Below, in pieces: positions 33,353 through 44,460 of a DNA stretch of 64,000 nt. Every line of letters starts with the position of its first letter. Within the stretch, counting starts at the first letter, position 1. The notes beneath the pieces are model-generated. The model worked only from the letters and a program-made list of their open reading frames with translations, searched no databases and was not told where the DNA came from. The position numbers were made by a program, and so were the translations under genes. Origin of the DNA: Azolla caroliniana (lineage: Eukaryota > Polypodiophyta); NCBI GenBank assembly GCA_043228905.1, contig JBHGNT010000007.1:17856001-17920000 (forward strand), written 5' to 3'.

Positions 33353-33438
33353 CCCAAAAATTGGACTTTTGATGGCGCATTTTTTCGCACCTTTTCTTCA
33401 TCTAGATTGGACGTGCAGATCGCATGTGTCCTCATCTA

Positions 33439-33510
33439 GCGACCTGCACCATCCCTCTTCGCGATTCCCTCACTTGCCCTCATAAATATTTGTTGGTAGT
33501 TAGACACCAC
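33439..33510 (-). repeat. right TIR of the MULE
   Basis: Reverse complement pairs with 26310-26380. The relative at 44283-44350 has the same terminal sequence. Confidence 0.75.
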
Positions 33511-33670
33511 GAAACAGAGACATTTCATTCATTCATCATCCTACCCATACATATACATACATACATACAATCCATCCATAGTACATACCATAAAAAAATC
33601 CATTCATTGAAACTGAGTTATGTATAGAGAAACAGAGACATTTCATTCATTCTTCATCCTACCCATACCA
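33511..33670. repeat. direct repeat flanking the MULE
   Basis: GAAACAGAGACATTTCATTC through CATCCTACCCATA occurs at 33511-33551 and again at 33630-33667, with (CATA)n between them. Confidence 0.85.
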
Positions 33671-33699
33671 GTCGACCGAGAAAAAGGTGGGACCGACAC

Positions 33700-35330
33700 C
33701 AGTCGAAGTCGAGAAATAGCCTACCAAGTGATTTTTGCACCCACTTTAGAAAAGTCGGTCACAACGTTTCCGACTGCTGGTCAATCAAGAGGAAGGAGAA
33801 CAGTTGGTGATTCGAGCAGAACTCAGGACGATCCGACTCGAATTGTTCTCCATCCGGCAAGGAATTCGGGTCGGGAGAAATCCTCTCCCTGGAAGATTCG
33901 CACAAGATGGGCAAATGTGGCTATTAGACTCTGGTGCCACATTTCACGTGACCCCAAATATCGAATTCAAACTATTCAGTCGGAGCCGACGACACTGTCT
34001 GACTCGGCAATGGGCAGGAACGCAAAATCGCTAGAATCGGCGAAGTACCACTTCGATTATCAAACGACAACACGATCATCATGCATCATGTTCGGCATTT
34101 ACCCGATCTAAAATGGAGTCTAGTCTCCATCGACATGTTAGCCAAAGATGGTACCGCACGACTCTCAGTGAGTTGTCATGGACGATCAATTGAGGGAATA
34201 TGAACATCGGTTGTGGATACAAGTACAACAACTTGTATCCGTTGATGGCCATCAGTCCAGAAGGGGTCTTGGCATGGCTGACTTGGCCATATGTCACAAG
34301 CCGAACTGGACTGACTGATGACAATTGGCTACATTTCGAAGCTCCAGTCGAAAACATACTTCTGTGAGCATTTTCATTACGGGAAACAGACCCTAAGTCC
34401 ACACTCTCTTCACTACGAGACGGGATCCAGGAAGGGTGACGACAATGCTCCAGCAATCGGAATTGAAGCTAGAACTCTAGGCTGAAGCATTGCAGACAAC
34501 AGTATATCTGAACAATTTGTCACCGTTAAGAGAAATATCATTCAAAGTGCCACAGGTACTATGGTCAGGCAAACAACTGACCTATGATAGGCTTCGTATG
34601 TTCGGATGCGAAGCCTACATTTTCACCCCCAGGGATAAAGGGACCAAGTTAGCTCCCCATGCACTTAAATGTATATTTCTCGGTTATGGAACCGATGGGG
34701 ACTTCGGCTACCAACTATGGGACCTAGAGAACTGGAAATTAATTTGGAGCAGTGATGTAGTCTTCAATGAAGACTCGATTCTCTCTCAACAGAACTAATA
34801 GAAAATAGTTGGCGAAAAGGTCTCCTTCGATACCGACAAAGATGTCATAGAAGGACCAGCCCATGGCGTTGAGTCGACAATTCGACAATTAGTCGAAATC
34901 GACTGAGCTACCGAACACCTCGTCCACTTCGAATTGACAAGAGGTCCACTAGTTGAAACTACCTCGACTAGAAGATTAACTAGAGCTGAAACAAACAAAG
35001 ACCAATTGGTCGACTCACCAATTCGACCAAGTCGGAGCTGACTCGACCGAGTCGACTTGACCAAGGCCCCAACGCCTAAGTCAATCGATTTCGACCAAGA
35101 GAAGGATGATTCGACATCGTCGAAAGCTTGTTGTAGGGGTGAATCATCCAACAAGACTCATGTAGATAGTGGTTCAACAAATGCCAATCAAAGTATCCGA
35201 ACCGAATGCGACAAAACATAGGAGATCTGGATGATTTCGAAGGCCGACTGAGTTCTATCAACCGGGCATTGACTACGTCAACTACACGGACGCAAGCGAA
35301 CCAAGCTCTTACAAGGAAGTTGTCATGGAC
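33700..35330 (+). pseudogene. Ty1/copia internal fragment
   Basis: Order: protease (MWLLDSGATFHVTPN at about 33920-33965, active site DSGA kept), GAG-prepol-like remains (MHHVRHLPDLKWSLVSIDML), then directly the C-terminal integrase region at 34490-34798 (RLRMFGCEAYIFTPRDKG; CIFLGYGTDGDFGYQLWDL) and a linker ending YVNYTDASEPSSYKEVVMD (about 35275-35330). The integrase core, RT, RNase H and LTRs are missing, and many stops occur. It is a different family from the reverse copia at 1254-3795. Confidence 0.8.
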
Positions 35331-35800
35331 ACACCAAGCGTGGACTGGGACGGAGCACAGATGATGGGGCTACGAGCAACGTGCTACGAACTTAGAGCTA
35401 GAAGTGATGAGGTTAGGAACCCTGGAAGTTATGAGCGACATGACAACATGAAGATAGAGATGAAGAAGGAGACAAGATGGAATGAAATGAGAATACTAGA
35501 TTGATGTGTCAATGACTTGTGTAGAATCCCCTTCGAGTGAATTTTCGTATTGTTCTGTGTTGATGATCCAAATTGTTGTCGTAGACTATCACCCAATCTC
35601 CTTCTTCAATCTTCTGTGTTCGTAGATGGTGATTTTTGTTGAATCGTCATTTGCTCCGGAATGGTCGTGAAGTATGAAAGCTTCACATCAAAAGTCTACA
35701 ATAAGATAAATACATACATAACTAAAATAAAAAGAATCTTGATAGTGTTTTATATAATATTATATAGGTGAATATAGTAAAACACTATATTATGAGAACA
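35331..35800. other. intergenic, no gene seen
   Basis: Decayed copia-like bases grade into AT-rich DNA. Nothing further is recognisable. Confidence 0.5.
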
Positions 35801-35862
35801 AGAGAGGACTTAAACTAACAACCTACACCTTATGAGCCTCACATGTTACCAATTAGCCAACA
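35801..35862 (-). repeat. tRNA-like sequence, possible SINE head (1)
   Basis: On the minus strand TTGGCTAATTGGTAACATG resembles a Pol III A box region and TAGTTTAAGTCCTCTC a degraded B box about 35 bp later. Too diverged to be a tRNA gene. Confidence 0.4.
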
Positions 35863-35944
35863 TTCATGATATATAATACATAAATAATATTATAATACAT
35901 TATATACAACGACTATAGAAAGAAAAAGAATTGTACTACATGCA

Positions 35945-36008
35945 CTAGAGAGGACTCAAACCCACAACCTCAACTTTGAAAGACTCAATTACTACCACTC
36001 AACCAATA
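35945..36008 (-). repeat. tRNA-like sequence, possible SINE head (2)
   Basis: Minus strand: TGGTTGAGTGGTAGTAATTG (A-box-like) and GTGGGTTTGAGTCCTCTC (good B box). It resembles the neighbouring copy at 35801-35862, about 140 bp away in the same orientation. Confidence 0.5.
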
Positions 36009-36248
36009 CTTACAACACATCAAAGTGTTGTATTATTTGAACTTGGATTAAATAGTGTAAACATTGTAATGTATTACATGTGCACCATATAGCACACATG
36101 CAAGAACCTATATGCATGTGCGCCACATGGACCACATGCAAGACTATCCCTTTGCTATAAAAAGAGAAGGGGATGTAGTCACAAAGATACGAAGAAATAA
36201 GATTGAATCGAATTATATTGGATCAAGAGTGAATATAATATATCATAA

Positions 36249-36269
36249 TAGACACACACACACACACAC

Positions 36270-36304
<35 letters not shown>
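36249..36304. repeat. (CA)n(GA)n microsatellite
   Basis: CACACA repeats run into GAGAGA repeats. Confidence 0.95.
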
Positions 36305-36309
<5 letters not shown>

Positions 36310-36324
36310 CTTCAAAAGACTAGA

Positions 36325-36385
36325 AGAGAACTAGCTTGGCGGTTGTGGTCCTCAACGGAAGGGCAGTGGTTCGAGTCTTATCCTT
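36325..36385 (+). repeat. tRNA-like sequence, possible SINE head (3)
   Basis: CTAGCTTGGCGGTTGTGG is A-box-like and GTGGTTCGAGTCTTATCC contains a near-consensus B box (GGTTCGA). No cloverleaf is evident. Confidence 0.4.
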
Positions 36386-36794
36386 GTCGAAATATTGAAG
36401 GGAAGATTATGGTCTACTATCAAGGAAGGCAATAGCGGTTACTTTGTGAGACGAAAATGGAAGGTCCAACGACGCTCGCAACCATTTTGTAACTCTTTCA
36501 TGATAATGATTATAAATTTCCTACGTTTTCTCAAATATTATTTTATATCTTATCTTGCCATATCTTATATTCCTTAAAAATCCTACCTTGTCATATCTTG
36601 TTGATCTCTATTTACTGTATCTCTACTGTTTCGTCTCGTCCGTCCATAATCCCAGTTATTCCTTCCTCACTTTCACGATATCTTTTGTCTACGCAACGCT
36701 ACGCTTCTAGGCGAGCCACGCCACGACATCGTGCTTCTTGTTGTTGGCATATCACTTCCGCTATGTCATCTGGTCTTCCTTCTAGTTGTCGTAT

Positions 36795-37514
36795 CTAGAT
36801 CGCTAGTAGTTCTTCCCCACTCATCTCTTCCTTCCATGGTAGCATCGTCCATATCGAAATTACAGTTTCCGTAGGCATTACTAGAGCTTGTCCAATCATA
36901 AGTTTCGTTGGCATATAACCGGTCACGGAACTATGTGTTGAGCGATCCGCCCATAGTGCATACGGAAGCATCTGCAGCCAAATCTTCACCCTTTCGTCGT
37001 GTGCTTTTGCAAGTGCTTTTACAATTGGACTATGTCCTCGTTCGATCTTCCCATTTGCTTTTGGATTGTATGTCATGGTTAGCGTCAACCGTACTCCATG
37101 TTTGGCGAAGAATTGCCTAGATTTATCAGAGTCAAGTTCTCCCCGATCCGCAATCACTTGTCCTACGCACCCATACCTGCAGAACACTTCTTCCAAGAGA
37201 AATTGGCATATTGAAGAACATGTTTTCCTCTGTAGCACCCGATCTTCTACTTGGTTCGTCAGATCCTCCCGAGCTAGCACCAAGTACTTCTTTTGTCTGA
37301 TCCCGGTTGGCATGGCCACGATGTCAACCATCCATTTAAAGTTGATTGTCGATGAGAATGTCGCATGTAATTCATCCCAATGTTGAAATACGGAGTAAGT
37401 TTGACATTTTTGTAGTTTTCGGTGAACTCCGCTACATCCTTGTACATATTCTTCCACCAATATTTTTCCTTGATCTTTGCAAATGTCACCCATGTTCCCC
37501 GATGACCAGCCCAA
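36795..37514 (-). pseudogene. gypsy integrase
   Basis: The N-terminal zinc domain is split between two frames (37514 and 37489 starts; KEKYWWKNMYKDVAEFTENY). The core has the DDE triad: FKWMVDIVAMPTG, GQVIADRGELDSDKS and YNPKANGKIERGHSP, then KIWLQMLPYALWADRSTHSS and TGYMPTKLMIGQ. The core frame is open to 36795. It would catalyse insertion; with the RT deleted the element cannot act on its own. Confidence 0.85.
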
Positions 37515-37753
37515 TCAGATTCGTGAAATTCGGATAGTATCTATTTCTGTTGTTCCTTTGTGCCAACTACCCGTAATGGTATGCCATTCGGTCTTTTCGG
37601 CTCCCTCCAAATTAATCCATTGTTCAAGAAAAAATTCCGGACTAGCCATTTCTTCCTTCGGATCTCATCTCTCTTTTACTTATTGTCCGATGATTCCTCG
37701 ATTTCTTGTAGCACTTTCCTGATCAGCAAGCTTTCTCCCTCGTATTCGTCTTC

Positions 37754-38269
37754 CTAGAACTCCCGAATTATGTTCACTTGGCATATCTGCTCTGAAGTAA
37801 AGTAGTCTTCGGAAACTTCTTCATTATCTAATTCGGCTACGTCGTCTCTGAATCGTGCCCTTCCTAGCATATCTGCTACCGTGTTGTCTTTTCCCGAGAT
37901 GTGTTGTACCTCTGGATTAAGCGACTTTACATATGCAATCCATCTTAGAATAGCCACATCTGGCACCATGCAACATCGCATCATCCCGAGTATCGGAAGA
38001 CAATCTGTTTCGATCACTACTTCGACACCGATCAATGATCCCGATTTTATTGAGTATGGAGTGTTTGATGGCGCTAGAATCCCCATCGCCGCCTTCTCCA
38101 TGAGCAAGTCAATGATTTTTGGAATATGTGCCCATGGCATCGGAATCGGCTTCAGGTTCCATGGCACATGTTCAATCGTGAAGATCACCATCAACTCCAT
38201 TATCTTCGGATCAACGCACCCTATCTCTTTTGATGAGAATGCAAATGCTTTGCCATGCTGCTCCAACAT
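37754..38269 (-). pseudogene. RT N-terminus fused in frame to RNase H
   Basis: 171 codons. The first 75 are the RT approach and finger start (KIIDLLMEKAAMGILAPSNT, PYS). The next residues, IKSGSLIGVEVVIETDCLPI, are already the RNase H domain, which continues to LRWIAYVKSLNPEVQHISGK and DNTVADMLGRARF. The palm with the YxDD site, thumb and connection are gone, but the frame is kept across the join at about 38045. This is a deletion derivative. Confidence 0.8.
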
Positions 38270-38332
38270 CTCTCGAAATCATTCTTCTTCATTCTGAAAA
38301 AGGAACCCGCCTCCACCGATCCGGAGTTTCTT

Positions 38333-39528
38333 CTAAGTCTCATTCGTAAATGTATGTCCAATATCAATGGACTTCCGAAGTGTCGAATCTCCTGAGACTT
38401 CTTTCCTCTTTTGTTCACTATTGGAGGGTAACGGTCCCGCAAATGGTTTCACCTTCTTTTCCACGGTCTTATATTTCGTACATACCATTGCTTCTTCTTT
38501 GGGGAGCACATCCGGCCCCATTTCTGCAATGATCTCGTAAATCTCAACCGATTCCACTGGAACTATCCGGTCTCCCTGGCTATTCTCTTCCACAAGCTCT
38601 TCAAGCCATTGTAGCGTGCTTCCATAGAACACTTCTTCGACTACTCCCGTGATTTCCTCTTCTTCTTTTATGATTGATGCAGACCGCAGCTCATCCTACA
38701 TCTTCCAAAATTCTTTCCTCATTACGTCGGTGACGGCTATGTACGTAGATGCCCCATTGCGACTAATTCGCACTTGTTTCGCTTTGAGAGTTTTCTTCCT
38801 ATGTGGGGTATCAGGGCTTCTCGGACTATCACTTCCCCACTCCACAACAATTTGCTTTAAAAATCCATTTTTGTTTGGGACAACAGTTCTCTCTTGTTCC
38901 ATTCGTGATTTGATGGTATAGTCAAGAATTGAACAATTTTCCCTCCACTTTGGCTCTGAATCCTTGCAAAAACCGCTCCGTTGTCGAGCACCTTTGTTTT
39001 CATTTGCAAAGCCATGATGAAGGGTTGTCCGAGGATCACGGAATGTGAGACCTCATCTTGCACGAAGAAATTTGGTCAATCTCCACACCTTTGATCTTCA
39101 CCATCACATCCGGACAAGCCGCAAATAGATCTTCCATTGCGTTTGTGGCTACTTGGATCTTCCATCCTTGACTGGTGTTAATAGGCCATTCCCCTTCCAA
39201 TACAACTCCTTGACATCAAATTGATCTCCGATCCATGATCAATCAACGCAACTACGGGTTCTTTGATGTTTCCAATTCGGACCAGAGTCTCCATAGTTGC
39301 TCGTGCCCAATGTGGCTTTGTGTAGTGAGAGTTTGGAATTTTGTCATCCGTTTCAGTGTTGTTCATTAGAATAGTATTCACATTCACCCTTGGAGCATTT
39401 GAATCTTCCGTAATTTGCCTCATTCTTTTTACGAGATCCACAAGGAGATCGTGGAACTCCTTTGCAATTCCGAGCAATTCTCGGAGGGAAAATTCCACCC
39501 GACTATCAAGGATTCTCTCTTCGAACAC
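38333..39528 (-). pseudogene. gypsy aspartic protease and linker to RT
   Basis: From 39528: ERILDSRVEFSLRELLGIAK, HYTKPHWARATMETLVRIGN, then VVALIDHGSEINLMS, the retropepsin loop with catalytic Asp (about 39230). A frameshift at about 39180-39060 leads to SVILGQPFIMALQMKT, the second-half signature. The part to 38333 (MFYGSTLQWLEELVEENSQG) is the usual linker to RT. Broken by two or more frameshifts. Confidence 0.75.
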
Positions 39529-39969
39529 CTTCTTTAGATCCGTCTATTGTTCGATGTCCGACGTGAGTTTGAATGCCGGAATTGTTTTCCCTTTTCCTTT
39601 CCCTTCAAAGTTCCAGATCTCCGTGTGTTCGATGGTTCGGCCACATCATCTGTGCGTCATCGCTTCTCATCTACATACACCTCATGCAATTCACATAAGG
39701 CGTATACGCTATTTTTATCTACCGGGCACTCTCATCCTATAGCTTCCCGGATGCCTTCTGTTGTGCTCCAAATTTCATACGAGTCAGTTTTCTCAAAGAT
39801 TTCTAGCACTTCCGGCCAGAAAGATGCCTCCGCTCTAGATGTCTCACCCACAAGTATTCCCTCGGTTGTCACATAATTTCTTTTTGCCACTATCTCCTCC
39901 TCTAGGATCTTCTTCATGCCGCCTTTTTGGAAGTTCGGCCAGAGTGCTTTTTGAGAGTCCATCGAATGG

Positions 39970-40860
39970 ATCCGATTTCCCTCCTAGTAGATGAGATCCT
40001 ATTGTCATGGAATTTCGCAGGTACGTGTATGATACGGGGCGGGACTGTCAGGGTCTTGTACGAAGAAGCTGGTAAAGAGAGAGTGAAGTGTTTATCCATG
40101 TCAATCTCCGGATATCCTTGCCAGTACACAGTCCGGGCACATAACTGTTCCAGCTCTGCTCACCGGGTAACAACGATGGGCTCAAGGGCTCGCGCGCTCG
40201 AGTACACATGCAGGTGAGAGGTAATAGGGACGAGAATGCAAGCAAAAATAGAGGCACACACAACACAGAGAAGTTTGGATACAACAAAGATAATCAATTA
40301 ATCTATGATAGAGGGAGATACACTCGGACTCGGCCGGTAACAGAGCAGAAATAGAGGCACACACAACACAGAGAAGTCCGGATACAACAAAGATAATCAA
40401 TTAATCTATGACAGAGGGAGATACACCCAGACTCGGCCGGTAACAGAGCTTTGAGCTCTTCACGCACCCACACCAGACCGATGAGCCTCTGGTCGGGAGC
40501 ACACGGGCTTCCTACGCGAGCAGAGGCCTCACCAACACCTAACGAATATACAGAACAGAAAAACCAGAAACCTGTAGAGCTCACTCTGACAGTACTTGGT
40601 TCTCCAAAACTATGGATCCCTACAACAGTTCAAAGCTCCCCTTTTTATAGCACAAAGGGGGGTCGTTACATCATTAATTAAGGACATTCAATTATGTCGG
40701 CGATTCTCCACCTCAGTTTCCCCCCTACACACTTGTATTCCTCTCGATTTGTGGGTCATTAAAGTACCCATCCAACTCACATTGTCTAGTACTTATTAGT
40801 CCTTGAATATTTACAATGTTTATGTACATATAAGGCCTTGTTCGTGTGCATCCTTGCACA
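39970..40860 (-). repeat. LTR-like insertion inside gag
   Basis: On the minus strand the insert starts TGTGCAAGGATGCACACGAA directly after the gag knuckle segment, has a TATA box (CTATAAAAAGGGG at about 40640-40655), and ends somewhere in 39970-40040; gag resumes with LWPNFQKGGMKKILEEE. It resembles the LTR at 15100-15775. A 103-bp stretch (40244-40346) is duplicated in tandem (40347-40449). I could not find a matching target duplication, so the left border is unsure. Confidence 0.6.
40244..40449. repeat. 103-bp tandem duplication in the LTR-like insert
   Basis: Two units starting near AAATAGAGGCACACACAACA differ at only a few bases. Confidence 0.92.
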
Positions 40861-40869
40861 CCCCCATTC

Positions 40870-41790
40870 ATAGCATCTGGCTCCTTTTTCTCCTATGGCC
40901 GGAATCCTTCACGACACCGTCGTAAAGCCTCCTTGTGTTCATCGCAATCCTTCCAATCATGTTCGGGTGGTATCGCACCATATGCACCGACAATCCATAT
41001 ACTTAGAATTTGAGGGATGATCTTTTGATTTCTTCACCATGGCAATTTTAAGATTCTCCATCTCCTTTAACAACTACTCCACCATGGTTACATCGATTCC
41101 CTTCTCGGTCGTTGTCTCTCAACCCGTGGTTGGTGGTCTTTTGCTACAAACCTCGGCCTCAACGTCAGTTCCGTAGTCCTCTTTTCTTCATCACCGAACC
41201 ATTGCCCCCTCTTTGTGTATCGAGCAACAATGTCCCGCACATTTTCCCATGTATTGGTGAGACCACTCTCAATAATCGTATCCTCTAGAAGCACTCCAAG
41301 ATCTTTCCAGTCCCAGACATCCACGGCTCGTAAGAACATGATCACTTTGTCCTGTACGAGGATAGCTTGATCTCTCGCGAAAAACCTCCCGAATTGACTT
41401 TCGAATGTCGAAAACACATCAACGACCTTCAGCCCCTTGTCTAGTGATTCCACCAATCTTCAAATCCCCTCCATGTTGTCGTGGAGGAGTCCTTGATAGC
41501 AAATGTAGGCTTCAACGCTTCTTCAAACGTCACCCGCGTCGGATTCTGTTGTCGTATCCCGCGGATACTCCCTTGAAGCCCATCCGTAGCCACCCAATTG
41601 AAGGAGGTCCTGTAGATAACGTAACATGTCCTTTCCATCGAATTGCCCGTTCCGTTGCAATAGTCGCTCTACTATCGTTGCGACCTCCGACATCGCGCGT
41701 TGCTTATGCAGCATCCACTCGAACATTGTCATCATGTTGCTCACCTTTTGTCAATTCTCTATCTCCTTACCACCCAGTTTCACATCGGAT
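40870..41790 (-). pseudogene. gypsy gag, N-terminal part
   Basis: From the primer site: MFEWMLHKQRAMSEVATIVE, RNGQFDGKDMLRYLQDLLQL, then EALKPTFAIKDSS, FSTFESQFGRFFARDQAILV, VWDWKDLGVLLEDTI, and a knuckle CIWCDTTRHDWKDC before the insert. Parallel to the gag at 15821-16740. Several frameshifts. Confidence 0.75.
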
Positions 41791-41796
41791 TCACCA
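41779..41796 (-). other. gypsy primer-binding site
   Basis: TGGTGAATCCGATGTGAA on the minus strand, four bases from the LTR end, matches 15780-15797 with two transitions. Confidence 0.6.
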
Positions 41797-41800
41797 AATA

Positions 41801-42290
41801 TGTCGTGCCTTTCGGCGTCGGATCGTTGCGTGAGTCGGGTGGGAACCGCTGAGGTTATGGACTATGAGGATGAGAATTTGAGGCAAATAAGAATATAATA
41901 TTGAAAGAGAGAGGTGTAGAAAATCTCATGAATTCCACGAGTGTATTATATTAGATTAATCAACCCTTAGAACCCTAATTATAGTAGATTGGAATAGATT
42001 AGAAAAGATAGATCGAAAAATCGTGAACTGCACGAGTATAGTAAATTACATCAATATTTAGAAATCCTATTAAAACCCAAGAATAAACAACCACAATACA
42101 TCTTTTTCTTCTCCTCATATAGTAATGGAAGAGACTTAAGTATAGCTTACCACATGGCAAGCATCATGCTTTTTCTTCTAATTATAGTGCTCATGCACGC
42201 TAGATGTGCATGAGTAGCTTTTTTTTATGAAGCGTTTTCTCTAACTATTATGCACGCTACACGTACATAAATAGCTCTTTCTAGATTTTA
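41801..42290 (-). repeat. gypsy 5' LTR (outer border uncertain)
   Basis: The inner end is fixed at 41801 (CGACA before the primer site). The outer end is not recognisable; AT-rich sequence continues to about 42290. Confidence 0.45.
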
Positions 42291-42339
42291 TAGTTGAGGG
42301 TAAGCTTTTCTTAATATCAAATCCATAATTATATTATTT

Positions 42340-42415
42340 GTGACGAGTTGGTACAATGGTAAGGTTTGGGTTTGTTTACATGGAGGTATAGGGTTTGGAT
42401 CTTGCCCTGTGCATG
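42340..42415 (+). repeat. tRNA-like sequence, possible SINE head (4)
   Basis: GAGTTGGTACAATGGTAAGG is A-box-like and TAGGGTTTGGATCTTGCCC B-box-like, about 40 bp apart. No gene-quality cloverleaf. Confidence 0.4.
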
Positions 42416-42499
42416 TAATGTATATGGAATCAATAATTTCTTCGATTTCTTTGTTTTTATTTAATTGAGTACTCCATACATATTTCACGTAATGTACGA

Positions 42500-44350
42500 A
42501 GTACACTACGACAACATAGCCGCAAATCTTTAACTTCAGTTTCGCCATCCAGTGCTCCTTTCCCACGTCGCATATGGCCATCTCGTGGATGATGAATCGA
42601 GCTATGAAATCGGCCTCACTGGATGTTCGGAGTGTGTTCCGACTGGCATTAAACTAGTTTACTGCTCTCATCCTTAACTTTCTCATATACGATTGGCATT
42701 ATCTATTGTACTTTGGCTCAAGATGGAAAAAACGTTGAATCGATTGTTGCCTTTCGTAGGTACTGAAGAATGAGATGGTTGTGCTCTTTGTGGAAGTCAA
42801 TTGCTCTTCTTCCTCTATCTTCAGCCCCTGAGGCAATATTACATGGATGTCATGTGCCTTCTATAAGTGCGCCTCCATCTCATCTTTCTTGCAAAACCAT
42901 TGTACCTCTTGTCTGCATGAATCTCCAACGATATGTGTGCGACATTTGATACCCCCAAGTCTTTTCCACACTTGAAGAGGGACATAGGGTCCACCACATC
43001 ATCAAGTGTGACATTTGCATAATTTAGAAAAACCCAATATATGTACATACTTCAATAATGATTACAAAAATGTACATCAGCACACCATTTTTTTTGACAT
43101 CCTCACCAATTGGCCCTGCGTCGTTTATGGGGTTCATATCCTCATTCCTCTCATTCGGAGTCTTTCTCGTAATGTTGCTTTCAGCATCCATATCATTGGA
43201 TTTGGGGCACCTAGCATCCCTTCTTACAAAAACCCTAAACCATCATTCAAGTTAGCACACAAGCATCATTATTCATACACAATATATAGTTGAGAAATGA
43301 TTCGGACCATACCTCTCTTCATTGGGTATTGTTTCACCCCAATGCACATCAAAGTCTATGAATGTCTTGGACCTACTAGCCATCTATACAAAAATGTTTC
43401 AATACCGAAAATTATGGCAATCTTCAAAAGCCACTGGTATGTCCAATGCATTCAAGTCTTCAATATGCACAATCTAAGCACTCCAAGAAATCATCAAATG
43501 CCTGCAACAAGCATCTAAACCCTAAACCCAACAAGCATTTAGCCTTACAAAATGCACAATCCAAGCATATTATGAAATCCTCAAATGCATACAGAAATGA
43601 TCTAAACCCTAATCTAAACCCAAATAGGAGTATCATCCAATGCATGCAAGTTATCAAATTGCACAAACCAAGCATATTCTGAAATTCTCAAATGCTTGCA
43701 ACAAGGATCGGGATCTAAACCCTAATCTAAACATAGATACAACCATCATCCAACGCATTCAAGTTATCAAAATGCATAACCTAGCATATTCATACATCAA
43801 GTGCATGCAATCCCTTTTCAATGGTCATTTTAGCATTTACTCTAAGCCCTAAAAAGTTTCATTGTTACTATTTTTGTACCCCTAAAAAAGAAAAAAGCAT
43901 TAAAATTCATACCTCTTGTGATACGTTTTGCAGATCGAATGCAGATGTAGTTGGTTGGCAGGTGCTCGCCGACGGCAGGTGGTGCTCCTCATTGATTCTT
44001 CCCTCCAAAAACCCGGGCACTCTGTTTGAATAATAGATTAAAACGACAGGTGTTAGGGTTTTTATAGACGACAAAAATAATGAGTAGGGCTCCTACATCA
44101 GGCGAATCGAGATCCTTAGGCTCCTGCATAAGATGAGTCGGGCTCATCGGGCTCCTACCCCAACTAAGTCAGGCTCCTACATCAACTAAGTCAAACTCCT
44201 CGAGCTCCCCAAAAAGTGAACTTTTAAGTGTGCACTTTTTTTATCCACATTGGACGGTGAAGATTGCATGCGCCTTCAGCTGAGCAACCTTCACCGTCCG
44301 TGCCCACAATTCCCGCACTTGCCCTCTTTAATCTTTGGTAGTAGTTAGAC
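42500..44350 (-). mobile_element. MULE fragment, right half with BED/Ulp1-like gene remains
   Basis: It parallels 31345-33510: HWMAKLKLKICGY (42560-42530), the zinc-finger exon in two frames (DPMSLFKCGKD; RRTYRRHMTSM, 43010-42839), exon 2 (RDARCPKSNDMDAES at about 43230-43180), exon 1 (MASRSKTFIDFDVHWGET at 43383-43310), the GAGTCGGGCTCC array (44085-44215) and the right TIR (44283-44350). The Ulp1 core and transposase are missing. Exon 1 here is not frameshifted. Confidence 0.75.
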
Positions 44351-44460
44351 ACGTTGATCCTACCCATCTATACATACATACATGCATAAAATGTCATACA
44401 TACATACATACATACAATCCATCTATACATACATACATATAATCCATACATACATGAATA
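44351..44460. repeat. (ATAC)n microsatellite between two MULE copies
   Basis: ATACATAC runs interrupted by AATCCATC; similar DNA follows the right TIR of the 26310-33510 copy. Confidence 0.85.

Larger units (their letters stand above)
26310..33510 (-). mobile_element. Mutator-like element carrying transposase and BED/Ulp1-like genes
   Basis: Terminal inverted repeats of about 70 bp (26310-26380 and 33439-33510) share TCTAACTAC, AAATATTTA.GAGGGC, AAGTGAGGGAATCGCG.AGAGGGA and TGCAGGTCGC. GAAACAGAGA flanks both ends (26300-26309 and 33511-33520), a possible 10-bp target duplication, although that word is also part of the left minisatellite. Inside, both genes read on the minus strand. Subterminal arrays of GGAGCCCGACTC lie inside both ends in inverted orientation. 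Relatives at 42500-44350 and 44460-49400 share the layout. Confidence 0.8.
36600..42290 (-). mobile_element. Ty3/gypsy element, reverse orientation, with internal RT deletion
   Basis: Minus-strand order: LTR (from about 42290 to 41801), primer site, gag (41790-40870, 39990-39730), protease (39528-38860), linker, truncated RT joined to RNase H (38269-37754), integrase (37514-36795) and a decayed tail. An LTR-like insert splits gag at 39970-40860. The 3' LTR is not recognisable. Same family as 15100-17560. Confidence 0.8.

Noticed and set aside
36325-42415. True tRNA genes
   Set aside because: Box-like words are present but no full cloverleaf can be folded by eye.
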